Positions 49,787-57,336 of a stretch of 64,000 nucleotides of DNA are shown in pieces (position 1 is the first letter of the stretch; every line of letters begins with the position of its first letter). The translations under genes and the position numbers were made by a program. Source of the stretch: Xenorhabdus budapestensis (GTDB taxonomy: Bacteria; Pseudomonadota; Gammaproteobacteria; Enterobacterales; Enterobacteriaceae); assembly GCF_002632465.1 (NCBI RefSeq), contig NZ_NIBS01000007.1, positions 1 through 64,000 of the forward strand, read 5' to 3'. Under the pieces are notes generated by a model, which was not told the origin of the DNA, ran no database searches, and saw only the letters and a program-made list of their open reading frames with translations.

Positions 49787-49980
49787 CCGGATATAATTTA
49801 GCCAAATCAGATATTTTTATCCAAAGATGAATACATTTAAAAAAATCTTTGATAATAACAATTTTGTATGTTGACTTTCTGGGCTACGTTTTAGCACTGA
49901 ACAATTTTTCAAACTCTATCAATAGAATTATTCTATTGTTTCCCAAGATGAATATAAGAAATAAGTCACCAAATTATTTA

Positions 49981-50634
49981 TTACTCTACTAAATATTCTT
50001 CAATTCTTTTCTTATCAACAATCAGAAAACAATCTTTAGACTCCTTAATGATCCCTTGCCTAAGAAAAAAATTCATAAAATATCCGACACGGGATCGGGT
50101 TGTACCTACCATATAAGATAGATCCTGATAAGAAATTTTGTTCTTAATAGAAGATACATTATCATTTTTAATTTCTGAGGCCATCCTCATCAAAGAATAG
50201 GCTAATCTCTTCTCACTATTAAAGATGACAAAGCTAGAAATTGTCTTCTGGTGTTCTATGATTTTATTTGCCATATAAATTACAAAATGATAAAGGATGA
50301 CTTTACCTTTTATTTCTTCTAAAAATGAAGAAAAATTTATCTTTTTTATTGCGCAATCAATTAAAGCTGTCGCCGTTTCAGGTATAATATCCCCAGATAA
50401 ACCACTTTCACCAAAAAAATCTCCTTCTTTATAAAAACCAATGTTACATGTTCTGCCATCTTCGGTTTGGGTAGAGACTTTAACATGCCCTTTTTCTATA
50501 AAATAGAAATTTCCTCTCCCTCCTCCAACATATATATATTCATCTTTGTAAAATCTTATATTCTTAACAGAAGCACTATCGCCACGGATAAAGTCAACAA
50601 TACTACCATTGAAATTTCCAGCACTATTGCTCAT
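49981..50634 (-). CDS. Crp/Fnr-family transcriptional regulator
   Basis: This protein has about 217 residues; the start at 50634 (MSNSAGN) has GGGG at good spacing, whereas the ATG two codons upstream sits too close to it. An N-terminal cyclic-nucleotide-binding-type beta-roll (YVGGGRGNFYFIEKGHVKV, GFYKEGDFFGESGL) is followed by a long dimer helix and a C-terminal winged helix (ISYQDLSYMVGTTRSRVGYFMNFFLRQGII). No Fe-S cysteine cluster of the FNR type is present. The recognition helix (TTRSRVGYFM) differs from CRP and FNR, which agrees with a non-standard operator. The gene lies about 1 kb upstream of the PKS run on the same strand, and both have the GCTCA-N4-TGAGC palindrome. It is the most likely pathway-specific activator. 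Confidence 0.88.
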   Translation of the reverse strand: MSNSAGNFNGSIVDFIRGDSASVKNIRFYKDEYIYVGGGRGNFYFIEKGHVKVSTQTEDGRTCNIGFYKEGDFFGESGLSGDIIPETATALIDCAIKKINFSSFLEEIKGKVILYHFVIYMANKIIEHQKTISSFVIFNSEKRLAYSLMRMASEIKNDNVSSIKNKISYQDLSYMVGTTRSRVGYFMNFFLRQGIIKESKDCFLIVDKKRIEEYLVE

Positions 50635-50681
50635 TAGCATTACCCCATTGTTTTAATTAAATAGATAACCCTGGAAAAATC

Positions 50682-50687
50682 ATTATA
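50682..50687 (-). promoter_or_regulatory. Candidate -10 box of the regulator gene
   Basis: A perfect TATAAT on the minus strand about 48 bp upstream of the regulator start. No good -35 is seen. The palindrome at 50762-50779 is centred roughly 95 bp upstream of the expected start. Confidence 0.4.
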
Positions 50688-50761
50688 ATTTTAAAAAGCC
50701 ATACAAAACCTTTAACTTTCCTTTAACTTTCCGTAAACGTAACTCATATTTTTGGGACAGG

Positions 50762-50779
50762 ATGCTCAATATTGAGCAT
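50762..50779. promoter_or_regulatory. Perfect 18-bp palindrome, candidate operator of the regulator
   Basis: ATGCTCAATATTGAGCAT is a perfect palindrome sharing GCTCA-N4-TGAGC and the outer bases with the site upstream of the PKS run. Its position upstream of the Crp/Fnr-like gene suggests autoregulation. Confidence 0.6.
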
Positions 50780-51306
50780 TCCAGCCTTAATAAGCTGACA
50801 ATCTGCTATTTTTTCCAGAAAAATCTTATTCGCCAAACGAAGCTTGGAGCCATATTAAGAAGGTTATTTCCACAAAATTTCCATTATAAATTCTCTCGCT
50901 TGGCGACTTAGTACCTAAAAATCATTTGAGGTATAAAGTAGATGGTCTATTACAGGAACGGTAGCCGTTTTTGTTCAAAGAAGACGGGCGGGTTCCCCCT
51001 TAAAACTGGGTTGCCGGGGGAGCCAGTGCTGGTAACGATCACTTCCAAACAGCGATTACGATCTGTCCGAACACACTGCTTTCATTCCTTCATATATACG
51101 CCCTTGATTTATGGAATCGAGAAAGGCTTTAACATTATCAAATGTTATCATTCGGCTTGCCTGAGTTCAGGCAGACTCTCCTTTTGCGCATTGGTGAGCG
51201 AGGTTTTCTTTTATGCTATTTTACTTATCCTATAAAATTTAGTCGTTTATTAACTTCACCTGAAATTGAATTAAAACTAGTCAATTTATGTGAACATAAA
51301 AAGGTC

Positions 51307-51517
51307 TATATTCAATGGATTTCAAGTTGTGTCGTGGCGGCAAAGGAACGACAAATTCGTCGGGAACGAATTCGCCCAGCCAAAGGCTGGCCTCCGGTGA
51401 GAGGCAGGAGCCTCTCATTAATTCCCGGTAGCATAGATAACCGGATGTTTATAAAAACGGTGACCGGAGTGAGTGAGCGCAGCCAACAAAGAGGCGACTT
51501 GAAAGACGAAGAGTATA
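51307..51517. repeat. Long form of the palindromic repeat family
   Basis: The ends match the 46-bp element at 4288-4333 (there in reverse): the left end is TATA followed by AATGGATTTCAAG, the right end is CTTGAAAGACGA followed by GTATA. Instead of 6 bp the interior is about 171 bp and holds nested hairpins, CAGCC-AAA-GGCTG and GAGAGGC-AGGA-GCCTCTC among them. This is a MITE-like pair of long and short forms. Confidence 0.7.
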
Positions 51518-51557
51518 TTCATATGAATAAATTGGTCTCTACTAAATGCGGTGACAA

Positions 51558-51592
51558 AATGAAAAAGGCCACGCCGGAACGCAGCCTTTGAT
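51558..51592 (-). terminator. Intrinsic terminator of the toxin-antitoxin pair
   Basis: On the minus strand, AAAGGC...GCCTTTTT forms a stem with inner CG/GCG pairing followed by a T-rich run, about 15 bp beyond the toxin stop codon. Confidence 0.6.
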
Positions 51593-51607
51593 TATTTAAA
51601 AATGGTT

Positions 51608-51937
51608 CTATTCAATAAACCCTAAGTCATCGCGCCTATGTCGTTTCTGTTCCTGATAAAAATTTTCATGTGGACCAAAGTTCAATAGGTATAACTCTAA
51701 TTTTCCTTCAATCCAGTGATAACCGATCAATGTTAATTGCTTATTCAAGCGAAATTTATGAACACGTAGAAAACTCAAATCTCCTTTCTTCTGTTCACCA
51801 ATTTCAGGATTATCAATGATCATGTCTATTTCATCTTCTACTACGCTAAGAAGATTTTCAGGTAACTTTGATAATGCTTTAGAAAAACGCCTTGTTTGGT
51901 AAATCTCAATTTTGGCGTTTTTTGGTCTTTCTGACAT
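51608..51937 (-). CDS. RelE/ParE-type toxin
   Basis: This is a 109-residue basic protein with the RelE/ParE fold pattern: IYQTRRFSKALSKLP at the front, a central LRVHKFRLNKQLTLIGYHWIEGKLELYLL, and a short C-terminal HENFYQEQKRH tail. Such toxins cleave ribosome-bound mRNA or poison gyrase. It overlaps the end of the antitoxin gene by 32 bp, the usual sign of a linked module, and a terminator follows. It flanks prophage scraps and may stabilise this accessory segment. Confidence 0.8.
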   Translation of the reverse strand: MSERPKNAKIEIYQTRRFSKALSKLPENLLSVVEDEIDMIIDNPEIGEQKKGDLSFLRVHKFRLNKQLTLIGYHWIEGKLELYLLNFGPHENFYQEQKRHRRDDLGFIE

Positions 51938-52142
51938 AGGGAGTTACCTTTTGGTTGCCCACTTCGCTCTTTGCCAGTAAAGATTCAAGAATAAAAGCAT
52001 ATGGCAAATCAGGGTTTTCCTCAGCTATCTTGCCGATTTTAGCCCAATATTCTATTTGCTTAGGTACGCTTCTACTTGCAACTTCTGCATGAATCTTCAC
52101 TTCATTAACGAAGTCATCATCAAGTCGAACACTAGTTGCCAT
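51906..52142 (-). CDS. ParD-like antitoxin
   Basis: This protein has about 78 residues, starting at 52142 (MATSVRLDDDF) with GAGG upstream. The N-terminus is a ribbon-helix-helix DNA-binding segment (TSVRLDDDFVNEVKIHAEVASRSVPKQIEYW), as in ParD-like antitoxins that pair with RelE-type toxins. It would bind the toxin with its C-terminal part and repress its own promoter. Its 3' end overlaps the toxin gene. Confidence 0.8.
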   Translation of the reverse strand: MATSVRLDDDFVNEVKIHAEVASRSVPKQIEYWAKIGKIAEENPDLPYAFILESLLAKSEVGNQKVTPYVRKTKKRQN

Positions 52143-52237
52143 TAGAAAACCTCGCTTTCTACGCATAAACATACTGATTATTGCATTCTTTTGTCTCTTT
52201 TTGCATCTATTTATTGCAATAAAGAGTACAAAATGAT

Positions 52238-52480
52238 CTAATCTCCTTCACGGCTGCTGGACTGGATAATATGCACCATAAGGTCAGCTGGCTTTTCACA
52301 GGGCTGTTTGCCCGAATAATTTTGAACAGGTGAAAAATACCAGACATCGGGATAAGGCACCTCTGCCGTTACCGAGAACGAACGGCGCAATAAACCGTAT
52401 TCCTGCCGCAACTCTTCATACTGACGTGACAAGGTAAGGTGAGATTCTACCAATTCATGGTATAGTTTGTTCAACTCCAC
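52238..52480 (-). pseudogene. Fragment of a phage DNA adenine methyltransferase
   Basis: This is an 80-codon remnant. PDVWYFSPVQNYSGKQPCEKP and HIIQSSSREGD correspond to the segment of phage N6-adenine methyltransferases that precedes the SAM-binding Asp/Phe-rich motif; the frame stops exactly where VxDxFxGSG should begin. The N-terminal catalytic part is absent too. It is a relic of a prophage, next to a holin gene in the same orientation. Confidence 0.6.
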
Positions 52481-52497
52481 GTTGGCCTTTTCTTTAA

Positions 52498-52833
52498 TTA
52501 ATCATGTGATTTTTCATCCAAACGCCTATCAATGATACGGTTCACAATCTCACGCAATTTTTCTACACCAATAAAGCCCACAGCACCACCAAGTGCGGGT
52601 GACATACTGCTGGGAATACCAACCAGTTCCAGCGCACTTGAGAATCCCCATGACAACGCCCCGCATAAAAAAGGTTCAGCCCAACGGTTTTTTCGTTCTA
52701 CACCGTCATAAATCAGACGTCCATAACAGATCATAATAGCCAGCAAGGAGCCGGATATCTGTGGCCAGGCATCTCTCAGGCTATCCATAAGTTCAATCCA
52801 TAAATCAGGATGTTCTTTCATCATTAGTCCCAT
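52498..52833 (-). CDS. Phage holin (lambda-like class)
   Basis: This is a protein of about 107-111 residues with the phage holin pattern HPDLWIELMDSLRDAWPQISGSLLAIMICYGRLIYDG, then a second hydrophobic region (GALSWGFSSALELVG) and a glycine-rich third one (ALGGAVGFIGVEKLREIV). It would form inner-membrane pores during lysis. The start could be 52833 or 52821. No endolysin or Rz gene is adjacent, so it is an isolated prophage remnant, although the holin frame itself is intact. Confidence 0.8.
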   Translation of the reverse strand: MGLMMKEHPDLWIELMDSLRDAWPQISGSLLAIMICYGRLIYDGVERKNRWAEPFLCGALSWGFSSALELVGIPSSMSPALGGAVGFIGVEKLREIVNRIIDRRLDEKSHD

Positions 52834-52849
52834 AATTGAATAATTGACG

Positions 52850-52978
52850 TCACAGATATAAAGTTATTTCTGGCGGTTCAATCACGGTTCCGATGATATT
52901 GCCCAAATCAGAATCGGTCAGACAGGGATTGATCCAATACTGAGTGACGTTTGTATATATCCATATTAGCCTCAGCAT
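52850..52978 (-). CDS. Short ORF, probable prophage remnant
   Basis: A 42-codon frame begins MLRLIWIYTNVTQYW and ends with IIGTVIEPPEITLYL. It lies directly beyond the holin in the same direction. There is no clear ribosome site and the family is not recognised; the composition looks like genuine protein, so it may be the end of a deleted phage gene. Confidence 0.3.
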   Translation of the reverse strand: MLRLIWIYTNVTQYWINPCLTDSDLGNIIGTVIEPPEITLYL

Positions 52979-53113
52979 AAAGCAATCACACTGTCATATA
53001 CTTGTGTCTTGCTCAGTACTAAATCACACAGTCAAATGTTCCTCAACGTGTGCCACAGGTCATTAATTAGTTTCATCGCATTCATTTTTTCGTTGGTTAC
53101 CACAATGCCAATA

Positions 53114-54031
53114 TCACGGCAGCGTTCTTCGGAACATTTTACTAGTACCTTGTCCCAACAGTACGCCTAAAATAGTAAGAGTACCTCCAATAAACTGAAT
53201 TAAGTTGAACCTGTTTTCTACAATTATCTGTATTATTAATGCAAAGACAGGTACAAAATTAAAAAATATCGCTGTTTTACCTGCCCCACGAATAGTAATA
53301 CCTATATTCCAAAATAAATAAGCAAGAAAAGAACCAGCAATACCCATATAAATACTCGCCAAATGGCTCTCAAGTGGAGCTGATAATAATGCAGGAACAG
53401 GAGATTCAACAACAATTGTAACTATTACCAATATAATCATGCCAAAAAACATTGTCCAACTTGTGGTTTCAAGTGGAGTTGCTTCTGTAACAAATACACG
53501 AATTCCAACGGTGTAAATTGCCCAACTGAGACTCCCTGCAAAAATAATCAATACCCCTTTTTCTATATGAACCGTGCTACCAAAGATCAACTGACCATTG
53601 GTAATTACCAATGCCACACCAAGTAAACTAATAATCATTCCAATCGTTCGTATTATTTCAGGAAAACGACGATTAATAATAGCTTCTAAAATATTGGCAG
53701 AAACTGGAGTCGTTGCCATTATTAATGCAGCAGTCACAGGATGTCCATGTTGGAGACCAACAAACAATGCTCCATTAAATCCCGCAATACCAATTCCTCC
53801 AAGGCAAATAAAAGCCAACCAATTTTTCTTAAGCACCCTGCCATTAATTTTTCTTCTGAACATCATAAAAATGAAAATACATAAGACAGCAAAAACAAAA
53901 CGTTCACCAGAAGCTGTCCACGGAGGGAGAGCTACAAGAGCTATTTTAGTTACCTGAAAGTTTGAACCCCATAAAAATGTCGCAATTAACGTCAGAACAA
54001 CCGCTATCTGTGGTGTTATTCGTATGTTCAT
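53114..54031 (-). CDS. EamA-family (DMT) transporter
   Basis: This is a 305-residue inner-membrane protein with ten predicted helices in two EamA repeats: residues about 8-140 (TFLWGSNFQVTKIAL, GHPVTAALIMATTPV) and 155-295 (GSLSWAIYTVGIRV, GSFLAYLFWNIGITIRGAGKTAIFFNFVPVFA). Family members export amino acids, metabolites or drugs. GAGAG precedes the ATG. It is transcribed divergently from a LysR-type regulator with a 126-bp shared control region, so it is probably regulated by it. Substrate unknown. Confidence 0.85.
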   Translation of the reverse strand: MNIRITPQIAVVLTLIATFLWGSNFQVTKIALVALPPWTASGERFVFAVLCIFIFMMFRRKINGRVLKKNWLAFICLGGIGIAGFNGALFVGLQHGHPVTAALIMATTPVSANILEAIINRRFPEIIRTIGMIISLLGVALVITNGQLIFGSTVHIEKGVLIIFAGSLSWAIYTVGIRVFVTEATPLETTSWTMFFGMIILVIVTIVVESPVPALLSAPLESHLASIYMGIAGSFLAYLFWNIGITIRGAGKTAIFFNFVPVFALIIQIIVENRFNLIQFIGGTLTILGVLLGQGTSKMFRRTLP

Positions 54032-54134
54032 GATTTAACTCTCTTAATTTTTAAAAAGATAACTGGGTTGTTTTTCCTGGAATTATTGTGGCATAGTTCA
54101 AAAATGAAATATTTAGACATAAACAGAAAATAAT

Positions 54135-54150
54135 TTTCCAAAAATGGAAA
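54135..54150. promoter_or_regulatory. Candidate LysR-type operator
   Basis: TTTCCA-AAAA-TGGAAA is a perfect inverted repeat 7 bp before the lysR start; a related TTCA-AAAA-TGAA lies near 54096-54107. Both are in the EamA/LysR divergent region. The position over the lysR ribosome site would suit autorepression. Confidence 0.4.
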
Positions 54151-54157
54151 TCATAAT

Positions 54158-55045
54158 ATGCAATCACTTATTTGGGATGATATTCGAGTATTCCTGGCAG
54201 TCGCACAAACTGGAACTATCAGTAATGCATCAACGCTTCTTAATATTGGTATCGCAACGGTATCGCGAAAAATTGAACGGCTTGAAACAATTTTCGGAAT
54301 GCCTTTATTCCTCCGTCATCAGACAGGTTATCAGTTAACGGAAGATGGAAGAGAACTACTGGAAAAAGCCAAGGCAATGGAAATAGCTGCAAATTCATTT
54401 CTGGCTGAGGCTGATATACGTACAAAAATCGCTGGTAAAGTCCGCCTCGCAACAACCGAACTTCTTGCCAGTAATTTAATTATTCCTAATCTATCAACCT
54501 TACAAAAAAACTACCCAGATCTGACGCTGGAAATCATTACTGATGTACATACTGTAAATCTTCATCGCCGTGATGCTGATTTAGCCCTTCGCCTTGTCAG
54601 ACCTGAACAAGGTCATGTTACAGTGCGTCAATTAGGTATATTGGGTTTTGGGTTATATGCCAGTGAAAAATATTTTATAAATCATCCGGCTAAGATACCT
54701 GAAGGCGCATATGACAACATCCACTTTATCAGTTGGACTGATAAATACCTGCAACTCCCATCATCCAAATGGATAGAGAAAATCCTGAAAGGCCGCCCAC
54801 TCTCTATAGCTACAACTTCACTTTCAGCCCAAATTGCAGCAGTAAAAGCAGGTTTAGGATTAGCAATACTGCCCCACTTTATTGCCAACACTACAGATTT
54901 TATTTGTGTTTCACAGCAACCGGAGTTAGAACAACCTCTTTGGCTTGTTATTCAGGCAGATTTGGCACACTCTCCCAGGATAAGGAAAATCGCGGATTTT
55001 CTAACAGATGTTGTTTCTCAAAATCGAAAGCAACTCTCCGGGTAA
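54158..55045 (+). CDS. LysR-family transcriptional regulator
   Basis: This is a 295-residue protein. The N-terminal winged helix (residues 5-62: IRVFLAVAQTGTISNASTLL, VSRKIERLETIFGMPLFLR) is followed by a substrate-binding domain in two lobes (from about residue 90). It resembles regulators that control an adjacent, divergently transcribed exporter gene. It should bind the palindromes in the 126-bp gap to the EamA gene and act with a small co-inducer that cannot be inferred. Confidence 0.88.
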   Translation: MQSLIWDDIRVFLAVAQTGTISNASTLLNIGIATVSRKIERLETIFGMPLFLRHQTGYQLTEDGRELLEKAKAMEIAANSFLAEADIRTKIAGKVRLATTELLASNLIIPNLSTLQKNYPDLTLEIITDVHTVNLHRRDADLALRLVRPEQGHVTVRQLGILGFGLYASEKYFINHPAKIPEGAYDNIHFISWTDKYLQLPSSKWIEKILKGRPLSIATTSLSAQIAAVKAGLGLAILPHFIANTTDFICVSQQPELEQPLWLVIQADLAHSPRIRKIADFLTDVVSQNRKQLSG

Positions 55046-55252
55046 ATTAAAATTACGAAAAAAGATAAAGAAATCAAATTATCTTTAACAATACATACAT
55101 TACATAAACATACCCCTCTTTCTTGTCCGCGAGCCCCCTTTTACTATTTGTCTATAATATTTACTACAAAGTGATTGTAGTAAATATTATATAGTTAATT
55201 AACTCTACCGTTATAGTAAAATTTACAATAATCACTATATAAAAATAATTTC

Positions 55253-55489
55253 ATGCCAATTTATGGACAATATTCTTATTGCAAAAGAAAAATATTTAAC
55301 ATAGATTACTCCGAAAGTGACATTGATGTCTTTTTCAATGGCAATAAAATGAAAGCACAGAAAAAGCATCAATATATTTTAGAACAAGCATACAAAGTCT
55401 TTATCGAGTTGCCAGATATGAATTTATGGTCCAGGAATCACAGACAAACAATAGTAATATTGCATGTGAAACATATGGATTCAATGTAA
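55253..55489 (+). pseudogene. N-terminal part of a decayed bpsA-like gene
   Basis: A 78-codon frame beginning MPIYGQYSYCKRKIF. It overlaps the next frame by 64 bp in another register. Up to about LPDMNL it reads like normal protein, after which the other frame continues with BpsA-like sequence, so a frameshift near 55420 probably split one gene. No family is assignable from this part alone. Confidence 0.4.
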
Positions 55490-55902
55490 AAATCATTCTT
55501 AAATTAACTGATTTTGACCAAAAACAGGCAGAAAAAACTTTCCTCATATTAGATCAAGCCCATACGACTTTGGATACATCGATACACAAAGTAATGTTAT
55601 TACTGAATAATCCAATAGTATTTAAGCAAAAAATTCTCTTTTTAGGGGATGATGATTTAACATCTTTAGCTTTAATGATGGCATTTAAAAAACCAGGCCA
55701 TTATTGCAAAAATAATATTTATGTCAAAGATATAGATAAAGAACTATTGGAGTTCATTAGAGAGGTATCAAAAGAAAATAATTTTATTATTAATACAGAA
55801 TTCGTAGATCTGAAGCACTCTAATAAATATGCTAAATCCTTTGATGTTATCTTGACAGATCCACCATATACTTTCGATGGATTAAAATTATTTTTGTCAT
55901 AG
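55426..55902 (+). pseudogene. Truncated BpsA-like branched-polyamine synthase
   Basis: A 158-codon frame carrying the aminopropyltransferase core of the DUF43/BpsA family: FLILDQAHTTLDTSIHKV, the hallmark GDDDLTSLALMM, and FDVILTDPPYTFDGLKLFLS. BpsA adds aminopropyl groups from decarboxylated SAM to polyamines. The usual C-terminal third is absent, and the speD frame follows at once on the same strand. The N-terminus is either the overlapping frame at 55253 or missing. It is probably a decayed gene after deletion and frameshift, but the pairing with speD shows the original polyamine role. Confidence 0.6.
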
Positions 55903-55904
55903 AG

Positions 55905-56180
55905 ATGAAAAATTGCGAAACAGATAAATTAAAGTCTGTGTCAGCGATCGAAACCATGATGATTGATATTGCTCATAAAGGTGAATTCAACATTATCAAC
56001 TGCCATTTTTATCAATCCAAACTCAGGGGAGTTAGTGGCGCTGTGATATTAGCAGAGTCACATTTTACTATACATACCTGGCCTGAATATAACTATGCAG
56101 CCCTTGATTTATTAATATGTAGTGATTTTGAGCATCATGAAACTCTTATGAAACAGCTACAAAGCCAATTAAATTCATAA
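55905..56180 (+). CDS. speD: S-adenosylmethionine decarboxylase (speD-like), N-terminally short
   Basis: This has 91 codons from the first ATG. GVSGAVILAESHFTIHTWPEYNYAALDLL is the self-processing region: the Ser in AESH becomes the pyruvoyl group, and the Cys in LLICSD is the second catalytic residue. The family normally has about 15 more residues in front (GRHxLxE...); the frame upstream of this ATG continues open as FVIEMKNC, matching that stretch, but without an ATG and overlapping the bpsA-like frame. It is therefore either started from a non-standard codon or damaged. The product, decarboxylated SAM, is the aminopropyl donor for BpsA-type enzymes. Confidence 0.7.
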   Translation: MKNCETDKLKSVSAIETMMIDIAHKGEFNIINCHFYQSKLRGVSGAVILAESHFTIHTWPEYNYAALDLLICSDFEHHETLMKQLQSQLNS

Positions 56181-56463
56181 GAATATGAGTGGAAAATATT
56201 ACAACGAGGTTTTTAATTATCGGATAAATTTAACAATCCACTAATACCCTCCCTGGTATTAGTAAATTATTTCAATGATGAGGAAAATACATGGTTATAT
56301 CCAGTTTATTTTCCTAATATTTTTATAATTCATGTCTGGCAGATAGGTCCATCTGACCAAACATGACTAAAATTTGATTTATTATCGAAATAAAAATCTG
56401 GTTATGACATAAATGAAAGAATAAAAAGCAGTTTTATTTAGTATTTTAAGATTTAATAAAATA

Positions 56464-56796
56464 TTATAATATCCGATTATTTATTAGGGACATTGCCATA
56501 ACATCACAATATTGACCATTTTTAAAGGCAGCTTTACGTTGAATGCCTTCCATTTCAAAACCAAATTTAGTGTACAGCTCTATCACTTTCTCATTATCAG
56601 TGAATACTTCCAATTCAATCCTAGTACAAGCAAGCCAATTGAAAGCATAGTCAATGGCAAATTTCATCATCTTTGAGCGAATACCTCTACCTGAATAGCC
56701 AGCATCAATACCGATACCAATGCCTACAACATGTCTGCGTCTTGGATTAACGTAAGTAAATAATCCTATTGTACCTACTACCTTGCCATCTATTAT
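56464..56796 (-). pseudogene. GNAT acetyltransferase remnant
   Basis: The open frame from 56796 down to 56464 contains GIGIGIDAGYSGRGIRSKMM (acetyl-CoA-binding Q/RxxGxG/A-like site), FAIDYAFNWLACTRIELEVFTDNEKVIELYTKFGFE and a C-terminal strand, the second half of an N-acetyltransferase. A stop (TAA) interrupts the frame upstream and about 50 N-terminal residues are missing. It is a broken gene; the internal ATG at 56670 would give a non-functional 68-residue piece. Confidence 0.65.
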
Positions 56797-56843
56797 TTAA
56801 ATATAGTTATTTTTACTGAATCCATTACTTTTTGAGGTGGCCT

Positions 56844-57227
56844 ATGAAGCAAGAAAACTCAACTATTTTTTCATTGATAAAAAATCTTGAAATGAGCCTG
56901 CATAGAGAAAAAAGAAATGATAATAACTGGGTAAATACCATCTTACATGATGATTTTTTGGAAATAGGAAAGTCAGGTTATGTTTATACTAAAAAAATTG
57001 TTGAGGATGCATTAAAAGAAGAAAGAAATACTATTTCACAGATTTTTTCAAAAAACTTTAATATGCAGAATTTGGATAAAAATATTGTACTTCTTACTTA
57101 TCAATCTTATGAAATGGATAAGTCAGGACATCCACATAACAAAGTCCTGCGTTCATCCATTTGGCAGTTATCGGCATCTGGTACATGGCAACTAAGATTC
57201 CACCAAGGGACAAAAATGGCAGACTGA
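56844..57227 (+). CDS. DUF4440/NTF2-like protein
   Basis: This protein has about 127 residues; the start at 56844 (MKQENST) has GAGGTG upstream. The cone-shaped NTF2 fold pattern is visible: a first helix (FSLIKNLEMSLH), LHDDFLEIGKSGYVYTKKIVEDALK, then strands ending RSSIWQLSASGTWQLRFHQGTKM, as in DUF4440 proteins. Homologues are often annotated as small hypothetical or stress proteins. It is a single gene, ended by a strong bidirectional terminator shared with cycA. Confidence 0.7.
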   Translation: MKQENSTIFSLIKNLEMSLHREKRNDNNWVNTILHDDFLEIGKSGYVYTKKIVEDALKEERNTISQIFSKNFNMQNLDKNIVLLTYQSYEMDKSGHPHNKVLRSSIWQLSASGTWQLRFHQGTKMAD

Positions 57228-57283
57228 CCATACAAGCTATCTGTCACAAAGCTGTAGTAAAAAGCAGGTTGTTTAGGAATGAT

Positions 57284-57314
57284 AAAAAATGGCCCTACAT
57301 CGGGGCCATTTTTT
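57284..57314. terminator. Bidirectional intrinsic terminator
   Basis: AAAAAATGGCCC and GGGCCATTTTTT form a near-perfect stem around TACATCG. It lies between convergent genes (the NTF2-like gene on plus and cycA on minus) and has A and T runs suitable for both. Confidence 0.9.
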
Positions 57315-57336
57315 ATACAGAGTGATTATTCAACAA

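Larger units (their letters stand above)
49002..49980. other. AT-rich region between PKS promoter and regulator gene
   Basis: Nearly 1 kb with no gene of normal size. It holds the long-range inverted repeat and mini-ORF described at 49637-49786. The rest is very AT-rich, which fits a horizontally acquired or silenced control region. Confidence 0.6.
50780..51607. other. Gene-free stretch with hairpins and a repeat element
   Basis: No convincing gene is present; the two plus-strand frames here lack family resemblance and run through a palindromic element. It contains TGCCTGA-GT-TCAGGCA (51158-51173), GGTTCCCCC/GGGGGAGCC (about 50989-51021), the repeat at 51307-51517 and a terminator at 51558-51592. 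Confidence 0.6.

Noticed and set aside
50942-51591. Two overlapping plus-strand open frames (97 and 149 codons)
   Set aside because: They have no family resemblance, read through hairpins and the palindromic repeat at 51307-51517, and lack good ribosome sites.
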